DNA from: JAYWGN01 sp043778255
Lineage (GTDB): Bacteria > Bacteroidota > Bacteroidia > Chitinophagales > Chitinophagaceae
Length of the DNA stretch: 64,000 nucleotides
Direction: 5' to 3'
Assembly (NCBI GenBank): GCA_043778255.1
Contig: JAYWGN010000054.1
Coordinates: 1-64,000, forward strand
Shown: piece after piece, positions 9,274 through 18,695 of the stretch
How positions within the stretch are numbered: the stretch's first letter is position 1
How the letters are laid out: each line of letters begins with the position of its first letter
Made by a program: the position numbers and the translations under genes
The notes under the pieces: generated by a model
What the model saw: the letters and a program-made list of their open reading frames with translations, nothing else
What the model was told of the DNA's origin: nothing
The model's database searches: none

Positions 9274-12200
9274 TTACTGTTTTACAAAATTGATGGGTTG
9301 CTGCCCTTGTAGCTTTAGTACATAAGTGGCTACTGGCAAGTTGGCTACAGGTATAGTATTATTAACCGCTACTTTACCTTGCTGTACCGTAATGCCAATT
9401 GCATTAACTATAGTATAAGCTTTACCAGCTACAGTGGCATTAGCTAGTTGCAACACCTGCCCTACTGGGTTGGGTTGTATACTTATACTGGCACTCTTAT
9501 TTGCGGCTACTTGCACTATACTACTATAAGTATATGTGCCATTGCTACTTATTTGTTTTATACGGTAGTAAGTATTTTGTGTTAACATGCTTACATCAGT
9601 ACTGGCATAATTGTGTGTGCCATTACCAACGCTAAGGAGTTCCTTTATTTTGGTAAATGCAATGCCCGTTAGTGATTTTTCCAATTCATATTTAACTACA
9701 TTGGTTTCGTTTACTTTCCAATTAACTACTGCATATTTGTTAGCGTTGGCATAAGCATTTACCCAAAGCCAACTTACTGGTAACGAGGTAACTGAAGATG
9801 TAATTGCAAATGGCGAAAAAGAGGTAACACCTGCCCTTACTATACTATATGGCCCAGTGCCAACGGCTGCTGTAGGTGTTATTACATCCCAAATACTACT
9901 AACGTAATGACTAACATAACTTGCTGCCCTTGTAAAGCCTGTAAGTTCATCAATAGCAGACCACTGCGGTGTAAGGGTTACATTACTACCACCAGTTACG
10001 GCTTCAGTAATATCCCAAGTTTTATTTACCACGTCATTTGTTATTATAGTGCCAGTAGTTCCATTACGATATACATTATCGCTAACCCTTACACCAATAA
10101 TATCGGTAACATGCCCAGTACCTCCAGTAATTTTAATTGGGGCATAACTACTTGTACTGCTGCCAATATTAAAAGCATAATTACCAGTGGCAACCACACT
10201 ACCTCTTAACTGACCTGTACCATTGGTTACTATATAACTTGTAGCTGAGCCAATAGATGATGGAAGAGAAGTGCTTCTAACATCAGTATTATTAAGTATT
10301 AGTTTGCCAGCAAAAAATGAAAACCCAGCATTAACTATTTCATTTGTAGCAGTTACATTTACATTATTGGCATTGTTTAGAGCTAAAGTTGATAACTGTA
10401 TTGTGCCAGTACCTGAAATAGTTTGTAAGCTAGTACCAGAAAATTGTAAAGGGGCATTTACTATTAAATTACCATTTACCGCTACATCACCATAAATTTG
10501 ATAGCCAGTAATACTTCCACCTCCTTTTGTTAGAATACCACTGCTGAGCGTTAGGTTTTTCATATTAGCTGGTGTAGTACCATAATCAATAAAAGTACCA
10601 TTTGCCTCTCCATTTACATTAATGGTTAGGTTATCATTTAATCTGGTGTGATTATATATATTTGTACCGAACTGGTCTGTGGTGGAGCCTCCACTGCTTA
10701 CACCATCACCAAAAGTATAATTTATACCTATGGTGTTGGAATTGGCTCCGGGAAGAGAATAATAAGGAACAATTGATGCTCCTGCACCGCTTAGTGGGTC
10801 TAAAAAGTTAATATTGCCAGTAATATTATTTGCAATAAAACCTGTACTAATTACATTTTGAAACATTTTAAAATTAGTACCAGTTAAGCTACTAGCAGCA
10901 CTACCACTGTTGGGGTCCACATTTATAGTACCACCACTCATATTTATGTTTGATTTAGATGCTAGCTCGCCATTTATATTAAGTGTAGCTGTACCTATAT
11001 TAAACGTTCCACTATTGTAACAAAATGCTTTGCCACCACCAACAGGCCCAACAGTTACACTATTTGTATTAAAATTTAGTGTACCACTATTTTGTAATCC
11101 ATCGCATACTGCTGCTACATCTACATTTACAGTATGTGTTGGTTTTATGTTCACTATATCATTAGCGGTAGGCAGTACTCCGCCTACCCAAGTGCTAGTT
11201 TGGCTCCAATTGTTAGTAACGCCAGTACTGGAAATAACATTTTTGCCACTAGCTAATACACCTTTGCCACTTGCTATGGTAAATAAATTACGTTCTGTAT
11301 TGCCTTGATTTGTAGCTGAATTAAATGCTGTTGCATTAGGGGTACTATTATCTTTCAAAAAAAATCTGTTGTAGTTACTTTTATTCCAACTACTACTTGC
11401 ATTATTGTACACATCGGCATTTGCAAAAGCAAAATTATTGCCTTCCATACTTGGGCTCCAGTCAAAAAATGGATAAAACCCTGTGTTGCCACCTGCCACG
11501 CCTTCTGTAATTTCCCACATTACATTTAAGCACTGGGTAGCATCGTTTACACCAGTAGTTGGCAATACCCTAAAGCTAAATTGATCTGCAGCATTGCTAC
11601 CCAACTGGTTAAATGATATAGGTGCTGCAATTGTTGAAGTACCAATAGCTAACCTTGGGCTTGTACCAATACTCTCATTTAAGGCTAATTTAATTATCAA
11701 TTTCCCAGTATTATCACATACAATTCTAGCATTTGGATAGGATGAGTTAACAATAGGCGTGGCAGCACCAACACCCATTATTAAGTTATTAGTGCCTAAA
11801 TTTAATTTAGCATTATTATTTCCAAAGGATATAACATTGGATATAGTAAAATTATTTACATTCAAATTAACCCCAAATGTATTACCAGAAGATAAATTTA
11901 GCCTTGTTAAATTTGCCGTAGGGCTTGTTACCGCATTTCTAAATGTACCACTGCCCCCAATGTTATATGCTGACGTTTCAATGGCTGCATTAAAAATATA
12001 ATTTAATGTGTTACAAGTTAATACACCATTATTTGTTAAATTTTTTCCAATATTTAAATCTGTAGTAAAATTAGCTCCTCCTGGCACTCGTAATTCGCCA
12101 TCGGCTATTGTTATATTTCCATAACAAAAAAAAGTGGGCAATTTCATTGTAACTAATTGACCACCACCAATTCCTGTTGTATTATCTAGTATCAAATTAT

Positions 12201-12927
12201 TACAATAAATTGGATAATTAAATACGGCACATGATATTACAAAGCCCTCAGCGTTTAAAGATGTAGAAGTAGTAGTACCTCCAAATTTAATAACTAATTT
12301 ATTTGAAACATTATTTAAAGAAAAACCAGCCCCAAGTTGAAATGTTGCAGAATTAGCGCCATAGGGGGGTTGCAAAAATTGAATTGTACCATTAATAACA
12401 TCGGTTGTTATAGCATTTCCTAAATTAAATAACGGTGACCCATCGGGAATACTGCCAGCTGCTGTGCCGTCGCTACCATCAAAGGTTAATGCAGCCGATG
12501 CTACATTTTGTATTAAACTGCTACTAGTGCCTAATTCAAACATACCATTTACTAGGGTATTGCCATTGTTAGTAAAAGTGCCATTTACTAAAAATTTGGC
12601 GGTAGCCATAATGTTAGTTGGCAAAAAATCAACTGTAAAATTAATAGTTGTATTTACAGTTAATATTTTAGAGGCATTTACAGTAAGGTTGCAATTTACG
12701 GCAACATCAGCCGTTACAAATACATTGTGGTTTATAGTAATAGAGGTGGCTGTAGCAAGTGGCACTACGCCACCAACCCAAGTGGCGGTAGCATTCCAAT
12801 TACCATTATTTGCAGTAGTATAGGTTTGTGCTTTTACCTGTAATGTAAAAATGCTTAAAATTGAAAATAAGCACAGTGTCTTTAATGTTAGCAAATTCAT
12901 TAGCTTGGTTAGTTTATGTATTTTCAT
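9274..12927 (-). CDS. Large secreted surface protein with T9SS type A sorting domain
   Basis: A 1217-aa exported protein. The N-terminal signal peptide ends near KAQ (about residue 34). Two long beta-rich regions follow, each opening with a W-x-TWVGGV-x-P motif (near residues 43 and 575), with repeated short strands rich in N, T and G. Near residue 1055 a fibronectin-like segment begins (VVNWKVNETNVVKYELEKS), and the last 75 residues form the Por-type sorting domain (SIQPNPVGQVL ending FVKQ). T9SS would move it across the outer membrane. Last gene of a leftward operon (41 bases after the DyP gene). Ligand or activity unknown. Confidence 0.85.
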   Translation of the reverse strand: MKIHKLTKLMNLLTLKTLCLFSILSIFTLQVKAQTYTTANNGNWNATATWVGGVVPLATATSITINHNVFVTADVAVNCNLTVNASKILTVNTTINFTVDFLPTNIMATAKFLVNGTFTNNGNTLVNGMFELGTSSSLIQNVASAALTFDGSDGTAAGSIPDGSPLFNLGNAITTDVINGTIQFLQPPYGANSATFQLGAGFSLNNVSNKLVIKFGGTTTSTSLNAEGFVISCAVFNYPIYCNNLILDNTTGIGGGQLVTMKLPTFFCYGNITIADGELRVPGGANFTTDLNIGKNLTNNGVLTCNTLNYIFNAAIETSAYNIGGSGTFRNAVTSPTANLTRLNLSSGNTFGVNLNVNNFTISNVISFGNNNAKLNLGTNNLIMGVGAATPIVNSSYPNARIVCDNTGKLIIKLALNESIGTSPRLAIGTSTIAAPISFNQLGSNAADQFSFRVLPTTGVNDATQCLNVMWEITEGVAGGNTGFYPFFDWSPSMEGNNFAFANADVYNNASSSWNKSNYNRFFLKDNSTPNATAFNSATNQGNTERNLFTIASGKGVLASGKNVISSTGVTNNWSQTSTWVGGVLPTANDIVNIKPTHTVNVDVAAVCDGLQNSGTLNFNTNSVTVGPVGGGKAFCYNSGTFNIGTATLNINGELASKSNINMSGGTINVDPNSGSAASSLTGTNFKMFQNVISTGFIANNITGNINFLDPLSGAGASIVPYYSLPGANSNTIGINYTFGDGVSSGGSTTDQFGTNIYNHTRLNDNLTINVNGEANGTFIDYGTTPANMKNLTLSSGILTKGGGSITGYQIYGDVAVNGNLIVNAPLQFSGTSLQTISGTGTIQLSTLALNNANNVNVTATNEIVNAGFSFFAGKLILNNTDVRSTSLPSSIGSATSYIVTNGTGQLRGSVVATGNYAFNIGSSTSSYAPIKITGGTGHVTDIIGVRVSDNVYRNGTTGTIITNDVVNKTWDITEAVTGGSNVTLTPQWSAIDELTGFTRAASYVSHYVSSIWDVITPTAAVGTGPYSIVRAGVTSFSPFAITSSVTSLPVSWLWVNAYANANKYAVVNWKVNETNVVKYELEKSLTGIAFTKIKELLSVGNGTHNYASTDVSMLTQNTYYRIKQISSNGTYTYSSIVQVAANKSASISIQPNPVGQVLQLANATVAGKAYTIVNAIGITVQQGKVAVNNTIPVANLPVATYVLKLQGQQPINFVKQ

Positions 12928-12968
12928 AATTTTTGTGTTGATGTATATTTTGAATAGCTACTTTTGCT

Positions 12969-14345
12969 TTAAATACTTTTTAAATAAGTTATGCTTGGCG
13001 CAAAAAAGTATTCGCCGCCTTGTAGGGTTACAAAGTCTGCAAAGCTTTTATCGTATTGTATAGTTTTTTCATCGGCCCAGTTAAGTGGGTACTGCTGAGG
13101 CACAGTATTGTTACCTTGGCCTATTACACCATCTATACCTACTGTTGTATTAAATATAGTACCATTGTTAGCCCAGTTGCCTTGTATTACTTCAAACTGA
13201 CCTACTATACTTTTGGCATAGCACATAAATAGTAAGCCAACATTGTTGGTAGGTTGCCAATCCAAATTATTGGCTCTGCCGGCATCGTCATAAGGTATGC
13301 CACGCCTTACTATACGTATTGGTTTTTCGGGTTGTAAATCCCTTGGGTTAGTCATTCGTATATGAGCATGAAACGGGCATTTAGTAGCTGAATCTTTTAG
13401 TTTATAATTAAAATCATTATCCAATTCGCTTTCATTTTTTATAACAGTTTCTTCGCCAAACTTAACCACTGGTGTACCACTCTCAAACCTACCTACTATA
13501 TAGGCACCACCTACCTCGCCAAGGTTTAAGTTTTTTTCTGCCTCTTTAAATGCTTTTACATTTTGCTCTAGTTTTCTAAATACAAAGTAGCTCCCAAAAG
13601 CATTTTCATCGCCCTCCACATCTTGCACCAAAGCCATTTGTTTTATATCTGCCAAATCATTCCATTCTTTTCCAATTTCTATTATTTCATTTTCTTCTTT
13701 TATAAATATGGGTTGGCTTATACCATCTACATAACCAAAATGCTCAATACCAAGCCCATTTTCATTTTTTAAAATTTCGCCTTTTTGAGTGTGTAATATT
13801 TTTATACCTTTTACTTTAATTGCAGTATTCAATGCTGCTATTTGCATTGTTAATGATAATACATTGTTAGATGCTATTATAAGCAGGGCATCTATAGTTC
13901 CTTTAGTGCCACTCAGCAAATCCCAATCTTTTACATCAGTATCATTCAATATTTGTTTTCGCTTTTGCATACCCTCTGTAAAAGCAACGTCCATTAGCTT
14001 ACTATTATTAAGCTCCAAGGCTTTGTAGCCACTATTAGATAAAAAAAAGAATTGAACTACCTTAGTTTTAAGGTTGTTTAGCTCTAGTTGTTCATCAGTT
14101 GTTTTTTTATCAATGGCTGTTAATTGTTTGTAACGCTCTGTATCTTTTAGTTGTGTATAACTATCTGTTATTGGCAAACTACTTATCCACTTTTTAATGG
14201 CTGTTTTTTTAGTAGTATCAAATTGTATAAAAATATGGTAGGCGTGGTGTCGACCATGGTGTTTTACAATATTGCCTTGCATATTGGGTAAGGTTTTAAT
14301 CCAATACTCACTGTTGATATCTACTAATAGTTTTGTGTTTGTCAT
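12969..14345 (-). CDS. DyP-type heme peroxidase
   Basis: Dye-decolorising peroxidase family: heme enzymes that use hydrogen peroxide to oxidise diverse substrates. The family signature GxxDG is seen in GYVDGISQPIF (catalytic Asp, near residue 225). The proximal heme His lies in CPFHAHIRMTNPR, and the distal Arg is probably in IRIVRRGIPY. At 458 aa it is within the range of longer DyPs. No signal peptide or Tat motif is visible, so it is probably cytosolic unless exported with a partner. It sits between a signal-peptide protein and the large T9SS protein with gaps of 23 and 41 bases, implying co-transcription. Confidence 0.85.
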   Translation of the reverse strand: MTNTKLLVDINSEYWIKTLPNMQGNIVKHHGRHHAYHIFIQFDTTKKTAIKKWISSLPITDSYTQLKDTERYKQLTAIDKKTTDEQLELNNLKTKVVQFFFLSNSGYKALELNNSKLMDVAFTEGMQKRKQILNDTDVKDWDLLSGTKGTIDALLIIASNNVLSLTMQIAALNTAIKVKGIKILHTQKGEILKNENGLGIEHFGYVDGISQPIFIKEENEIIEIGKEWNDLADIKQMALVQDVEGDENAFGSYFVFRKLEQNVKAFKEAEKNLNLGEVGGAYIVGRFESGTPVVKFGEETVIKNESELDNDFNYKLKDSATKCPFHAHIRMTNPRDLQPEKPIRIVRRGIPYDDAGRANNLDWQPTNNVGLLFMCYAKSIVGQFEVIQGNWANNGTIFNTTVGIDGVIGQGNNTVPQQYPLNWADEKTIQYDKSFADFVTLQGGEYFFAPSITYLKSI

Positions 14346-14368
14346 AAGTTTTAAGGTTTTATGTTTTA

Positions 14369-15262
14369 TTACTTTTGTGTTTGTGCTGTTGCTTCTTTTT
14401 GTAGTTTGGTGGTGGAGTAAATGTTAAAGCCTACACCAAAGCCTATCCATAATTTTTTTTGGTAGGCCCAATCAAATCTATCGTTATTGGTTCTGTTCAA
14501 GTAATCTTTACCTACCATTGCCGATATTTGTACACCGTTGGTTTGGTATATAATGCCTACACCTACTGTTAATAGACTTAAACTTTTTATACTTTCGCTA
14601 CTTTTTAACTTTGGTGCGATAGAACTGTCCAAATCGGTTGATGATATGCTAATGTTACCAACTATATTTAACACATTTTCTTTTATAGCATGTGTACGAA
14701 TGCCTAGACCAAACGAAGTTCCAATATTTACTTCTTTAGCAAAATCAAATTGCTTAAGACGTATTTTAAAGGGCAAAGTTTGTGCTCCTATATTGAACCT
14801 TGTATTATACCAACCAGTTGGATATACTGGCTTTGCTAATTTCTCGAGGTATGTTTTGGGTATATAAAAATAGAGTCGGTACTCTACTACATCCTTTAAT
14901 TCTAAGGAATCCTGTAATTTAACAGAGTCTTTTATTTCATTTTTTGTACCACTTTCTTTAAATGAGGCACAATTGTTAGATTTATAATTTACAAGTTGTT
15001 TTGTAGTGTTAAATTTTAAGTGTTCCTTGTCAACTTCACCCCACAGTAAGCAGGTTGCTATAAGTGTATCGGCATTGTATTGGTTAGTAATTACAAATAT
15101 GCTGTTAGCCACTGGTGCAAATAATGAGTCAATGGGTTTGCCTAACTGAGTACATTCTTTTAATATAGGTGGCGAATTATCGAATTGATACCTAGTAGCT
15201 AATTGAGCCATTGCAATGTGTGTAGCAATTATAAAAGTAAGTGAAAAAGTAAATTTTTTCAT
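14369..15262 (-). CDS. Secreted or outer-membrane-like protein of unknown function
   Basis: 297 aa with a clear signal peptide (MKKFTFSLTFIIATHIAMAQ). Residues about 25-150 have no recognisable domain. The C-terminal half (about 165-285) has alternating hydrophobic strands (FNIGAQTLPFKIRL, GTSFGLGIRTH, LLTVGVGIIYQ, LWIGFGVGFNIYS) consistent with an outer-membrane beta-barrel. First gene of the operon with DyP and the large T9SS protein, divergent from the sensory operon at 15483. A role in the outer membrane is inferred from this; no family was recognised. Confidence 0.55.
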   Translation of the reverse strand: MKKFTFSLTFIIATHIAMAQLATRYQFDNSPPILKECTQLGKPIDSLFAPVANSIFVITNQYNADTLIATCLLWGEVDKEHLKFNTTKQLVNYKSNNCASFKESGTKNEIKDSVKLQDSLELKDVVEYRLYFYIPKTYLEKLAKPVYPTGWYNTRFNIGAQTLPFKIRLKQFDFAKEVNIGTSFGLGIRTHAIKENVLNIVGNISISSTDLDSSIAPKLKSSESIKSLSLLTVGVGIIYQTNGVQISAMVGKDYLNRTNNDRFDWAYQKKLWIGFGVGFNIYSTTKLQKEATAQTQK

Positions 15263-15364
15263 GTTAAATATATAGATGAAATGTTTGATTAGTATAATTT
15301 ATTAATGCTTGCACTGTTAATAATTATTGTACAAAAATGGGTATTAGTATTTTATAAAAACACG

Positions 15365-15437
15365 TGTAAATAACCCAATTTGGTAGGGTTAAATAACGGT
15401 ATAGCCTTTATATAGAAAAAAGGGTTATTTAACGGTA
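15365..15437. promoter_or_regulatory. Operator-like repeats in the divergent spacer of module 1
   Basis: Two near-identical 16-mers, GGGTTAAATAACGGTA (15386-15401) and GGGTTATTTAACGGTA (15422-15437), lie 36 bases apart, start to start. Their inner GTTAAATAAC/GTTATTTAAC sequences are reverse complements of each other. An inverted copy, GTAAATAACCC, lies at 15365-15375. The cluster sits between genes starting at 15262 (minus) and 15483 (plus), as expected for a regulator acting on both operons. Confidence 0.5.
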
Positions 15438-15482
15438 ATCATTTAGGCTTTTAACATATACATTTACAATAAACCTTAATCT

Positions 15483-16919
15483 ATGTATAAAAATTTTTTT
15501 ATAACAGTTTTATTATGCTTAGTTAGTGTTGCTACAATAGCACAACAACAAATAGAGTTTAACTTTAAAACAAAAAAAATAACAGGTATTAATAACAATA
15601 AATTTAATAAAGGTGAATTTGTAAATATTATAGTTACCAATTATAACCCTCAACTATACAAAGTTTCAATAGATAGTAAGGACTCAATAGTAGCCCAACC
15701 CAATGATACTGGCTATTTGGGCTTATTATTTAATACTGACAAATTTGCTACTATACTTACAGGTTTAGTGGTGGGGGGTGGCATTGAACCTAAATCTGAG
15801 CCAAATCAAAATGTCCCTTTTAGTAAACCAAGAAGCAACAATGAACCCCAAAATGATAATTTTTACCAAATAGAAAATATAAATATTGAAAAAGAAAAAA
15901 AAGAAAAAAAAGAAAAAGAAATTGATGCTATACTCAACAACAATATAAAAACTATTATAGAGCTTCAAAAAACATATACTAAACTAAAAGGTGAAATTGA
16001 TGACGATATACTAATATTAAATAAAGAAATAGCCAATAGAAATAGTTATGATTATATATTGAAAGAACCTAGTGAATTAAAACAAGAAGTAACATCGAGC
16101 ATTGATAAATTTGTACATTATAGAAAAGTAAGCCAAACTAAAAAAGTAGAAATATTTGAAGAATACACACAATTCAAATTTAGTGAACCATTATACAAAA
16201 TTGACTCTTCATCTCAACCGTTACGAATAAAACACAATTTTATTGACTCTGCCTATAAATTAGTATTATCAAATTATGTAAATATTGATACTAGTTTTAG
16301 CACGGATAATTTGTCAAAACTTTATACAAAACTTATAAAAATAACAGAACATGAAACAAAATTTACCTCACTACCTATTTACATAACAGCTGATACTAAA
16401 ATTATAAATTTAAGTGTTACACCTATTGAAAGCTCCACTAGTTTATCAACCTATAAAACAAGTATTGCTTTGCCGCAATATCAATCAAAAGTATATGGCG
16501 TTACTACTGGCATATTTTTAAGTGGGTTAAAAAACTTAACTTATAGTAATAAAAGGCTGACTGATAGTACATATAGCCTTATAGAAGATGGGCAAGGCAG
16601 AATACAAACTGGTGTAAATACATTAGCATTTGTTGCTAAGCAAACAGGTAAAAAAGCCGATTATGTGGGATTAAGCTTTGGTGCAGGTATAAGCCTTGAG
16701 AGTAAACCAAAACCAAGAATATTGTTAGGTGCAAGCTATGTAACTGGTGAAAAAAATAAGTTTGTAATCTCCTTTGGTATTGTAGCAGGTTTTGTAAATG
16801 AGCTATCAGCTGCTTTTAGTACCACAGCTGTATATAAAGATGTAGCTGCAAATTATCAAAAAGATGTAATACGAACTAGTTCCTTTTTTTCAATCAATTA
16901 TAGTTTTTTAAATAAATAA
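15483..16919 (+). CDS. Secreted coiled-coil/barrel protein of unknown function
   Basis: 478 aa with a signal peptide ending near residue 20 (TIAQ). Around residues 138-150 there is a highly charged Lys/Glu run followed by helical, coiled-coil-like sequence to about residue 200. The C-terminal third has strands typical of an outer-membrane barrel (YVGLSFGAGISLES, ILLGASYVTGEK, FVISFGIVAGFVN) and ends in FSINYSFLNK with aromatic residues. Low-complexity AAAAAAG repeats underlie the Lys/Glu run (15885-15920). First gene of the rightward operon, 31 bases before the 108-aa gene. No known family recognised. Confidence 0.6.
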   Translation: MYKNFFITVLLCLVSVATIAQQQIEFNFKTKKITGINNNKFNKGEFVNIIVTNYNPQLYKVSIDSKDSIVAQPNDTGYLGLLFNTDKFATILTGLVVGGGIEPKSEPNQNVPFSKPRSNNEPQNDNFYQIENINIEKEKKEKKEKEIDAILNNNIKTIIELQKTYTKLKGEIDDDILILNKEIANRNSYDYILKEPSELKQEVTSSIDKFVHYRKVSQTKKVEIFEEYTQFKFSEPLYKIDSSSQPLRIKHNFIDSAYKLVLSNYVNIDTSFSTDNLSKLYTKLIKITEHETKFTSLPIYITADTKIINLSVTPIESSTSLSTYKTSIALPQYQSKVYGVTTGIFLSGLKNLTYSNKRLTDSTYSLIEDGQGRIQTGVNTLAFVAKQTGKKADYVGLSFGAGISLESKPKPRILLGASYVTGEKNKFVISFGIVAGFVNELSAAFSTTAVYKDVAANYQKDVIRTSSFFSINYSFLNK

Positions 16920-16950
16920 AAATATTTTTTACCCTCAAAAACAAACAACA

Positions 16951-17277
16951 ATGAGTACTCAAAATCAACCAACCACTCTTGGGCCAATTCAATTCTATGC
17001 AAAAAAAGACGACTTAGATTCTTTTAGTAGCCAAATGAACCCAGATGAAAAGTTAACAGGTTATGTATTATCTATTGGTACTAATCCAAAAACTGGAACA
17101 ACTAATTGCTTAGGATATGCAACATTTAAGAACATTGTTACTAATATTGGACGTACCTCAAATGATCCAATAGTAATATGCCCTTATCCACCTGAATGTT
17201 TAGAAGTTGAAGGATTTGTAAATCCTTTGTTTACTACTGCACAAGTATTAACCATTCCATCGTTATTAAATGAATAA
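16951..17277 (+). CDS. Small orphan protein preceding the seven-helix sensor gene
   Basis: 108 aa with no signal peptide or membrane segment. Notable is a short Cys/Pro-rich stretch, IVICPYPPECLEVEG, and GTTNCLGYATFKN. It overlaps the following membrane-protein gene by eight bases (ATGAATAA), implying coupled translation. Its position corresponds to the 192-aa gene at 29569 in the second sensory module, but I see no clear sequence similarity between the two. Function unknown. Confidence 0.55.
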   Translation: MSTQNQPTTLGPIQFYAKKDDLDSFSSQMNPDEKLTGYVLSIGTNPKTGTTNCLGYATFKNIVTNIGRTSNDPIVICPYPPECLEVEGFVNPLFTTAQVLTIPSLLNE

Positions 17278-17929
17278 GTTTGGTAGTAATTTATTAATCT
17301 ACTTAGATATACTTTCTCTTACTTTAACGGTGTTATCTTTAATTTATTATTGGCACTATATAAAGGAGGAGAAAGTATTATTGCCTATAGTTACATTAGT
17401 AATTAGTCAATTTTTATTAATTGGGTTGTCCCATATATTATACCTCCAAAAGCAAAATAACCATTGGGTATTTCATATTAATGCAAATAGTAGTTTTTTT
17501 CTGATAAGTCTTTTTTTTACTAACTATTTGCCTAACAGAATTTATATAAAATTTTTACAAATTTGCTTGCCAATATTATATGTTTTACTGCTACAAAATA
17601 CAATCTTTAAATTCAATAGTATCGGTTTTGCTAGTTATTCATTTTTTATAGTACTATTGTGCTTAATTTACTATTTATCAATACTCAAAAAACCTCTAAT
17701 ACCAAATATTGTTGAAGATGCTACTTTTTGGTTTGTAACAGCTTTGTTTATTTATTATACTTGTAGTTTTGTAATATTTGTAAGCTATGAAGCATTAAGT
17801 AATAAAGGCATAAAAGTTGGCTATTTGTGGAGAGTGCATAATGTATTTGTTTTTCTTTATAGCATCACTATGATTTATGCTTTTTCTAAATTTGTAAAAA
17901 ATGAATCTTCAAATAACACTAATAATTAG
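17270..17929 (+). CDS. Seven-helix membrane protein of sensory module 1
   Basis: 219 aa with seven predicted membrane segments at about 8-31, 35-59, 68-90, 95-115, 120-142, 150-175 and 188-210. Helix 6 carries FWFVTALFIYYT, which matches FWISTGLLIYYT of the module-2 protein (28904-29569). The N-terminus overlaps the 108-aa gene and the C-terminus overlaps the kinase gene by 29 bases, so all three are probably translated together. A signal-sensing or kinase-controlling role is inferred from the context; no named family was recognised. Confidence 0.65.
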   Translation: MNKFGSNLLIYLDILSLTLTVLSLIYYWHYIKEEKVLLPIVTLVISQFLLIGLSHILYLQKQNNHWVFHINANSSFFLISLFFTNYLPNRIYIKFLQICLPILYVLLLQNTIFKFNSIGFASYSFFIVLLCLIYYLSILKKPLIPNIVEDATFWFVTALFIYYTCSFVIFVSYEALSNKGIKVGYLWRVHNVFVFLYSITMIYAFSKFVKNESSNNTNN

Positions 17930-18674
17930 CATCACCTTATTTTTTGTATTAATTTCAATATTTGTGTTGCTTTTCATTAACTTATATCATAAAAGGCAAA
18001 AATCATATTTACAAGAAAAGCATATGCTTGAAACGGAATTTCAAAATCAACTGCTCCAAACACAAATAGAAATACAAGAACAAACATTTACTACAATAAG
18101 CCAAGAGTTGCATGACAATATTGGACAGTCAATTACTCTTGCTAAGCTTAACCTAAACACATTGCCAGCAATTGAAAACGTTATAATAAACTTACAATTA
18201 CAAAATACAAAAGATATACTAAGTACTACACTTACCAATATAAGAGATTTGGCAAAAACTATGCTTGGCGAAAAAATTGCTGAAATAGGTATAGAAGCTG
18301 CAATGCGTAATGAATTGAGGCTATTAGAGCAAACTGGCAAATACAAAATAAATATTGAAAGTATTGGTGAGTATTTTGAATTGCCCCCACAAAAAGCAAT
18401 TGTTGGATTTAGAATATTACAAGAAGCAATACAAAATATTATTAAACATGCTGATGCAGAAAATATTAACTTACAATTTACTTACAATGCTAATAAATTA
18501 ATTATTACTCTACAGGACAACGGCAAAGGCTTTAAGAGCGATGAATTAAAATCTACAAATACTGGTGTAGGGCTTAAAAATATGAAGAACAGAGCTGCTT
18601 TAATTAATGCAAACTTTAAATTACAATCTTCCCCATTTCATGGAACTTTATTAACTTTAGAATTAATTAGTTAA
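17901..18674 (+). CDS. Membrane-tethered NarX/DesK-type sensor histidine kinase
   Basis: 257 aa: one membrane helix (about 4-28), a coiled linker, a HisKA_3 dimerisation domain with H-box QELHDNIGQS (phosphorylated His71), then a HATPase domain with N-box EAIQNIIKHADAENI, G1 LQDNGKGF and G2 GVGLKNMKNRA. It has no periplasmic sensor domain of its own, which suggests that sensing is supplied by the upstream seven-helix protein. Predicted to phosphorylate the NarL-type regulator 21 bases downstream. Confidence 0.88.
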   Translation: MNLQITLIISITLFFVLISIFVLLFINLYHKRQKSYLQEKHMLETEFQNQLLQTQIEIQEQTFTTISQELHDNIGQSITLAKLNLNTLPAIENVIINLQLQNTKDILSTTLTNIRDLAKTMLGEKIAEIGIEAAMRNELRLLEQTGKYKINIESIGEYFELPPQKAIVGFRILQEAIQNIIKHADAENINLQFTYNANKLIITLQDNGKGFKSDELKSTNTGVGLKNMKNRAALINANFKLQSSPFHGTLLTLELIS

Positions 18675-18695
18675 AAAATCAACCATCCCCCAACT

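Noticed and set aside
9907..12823. Plus-strand frames opposite the large T9SS gene
   Set aside because: They lie antisense to a complete protein with signal peptide and sorting domain, and have Thr/Pro/Leu-rich composition expected of shadows.
16951..17277. Ribosomally made peptide (RiPP) precursor
   Set aside because: No leader/core boundary and no modifying enzymes or peptidase transporter nearby; it is better described as an orphan.
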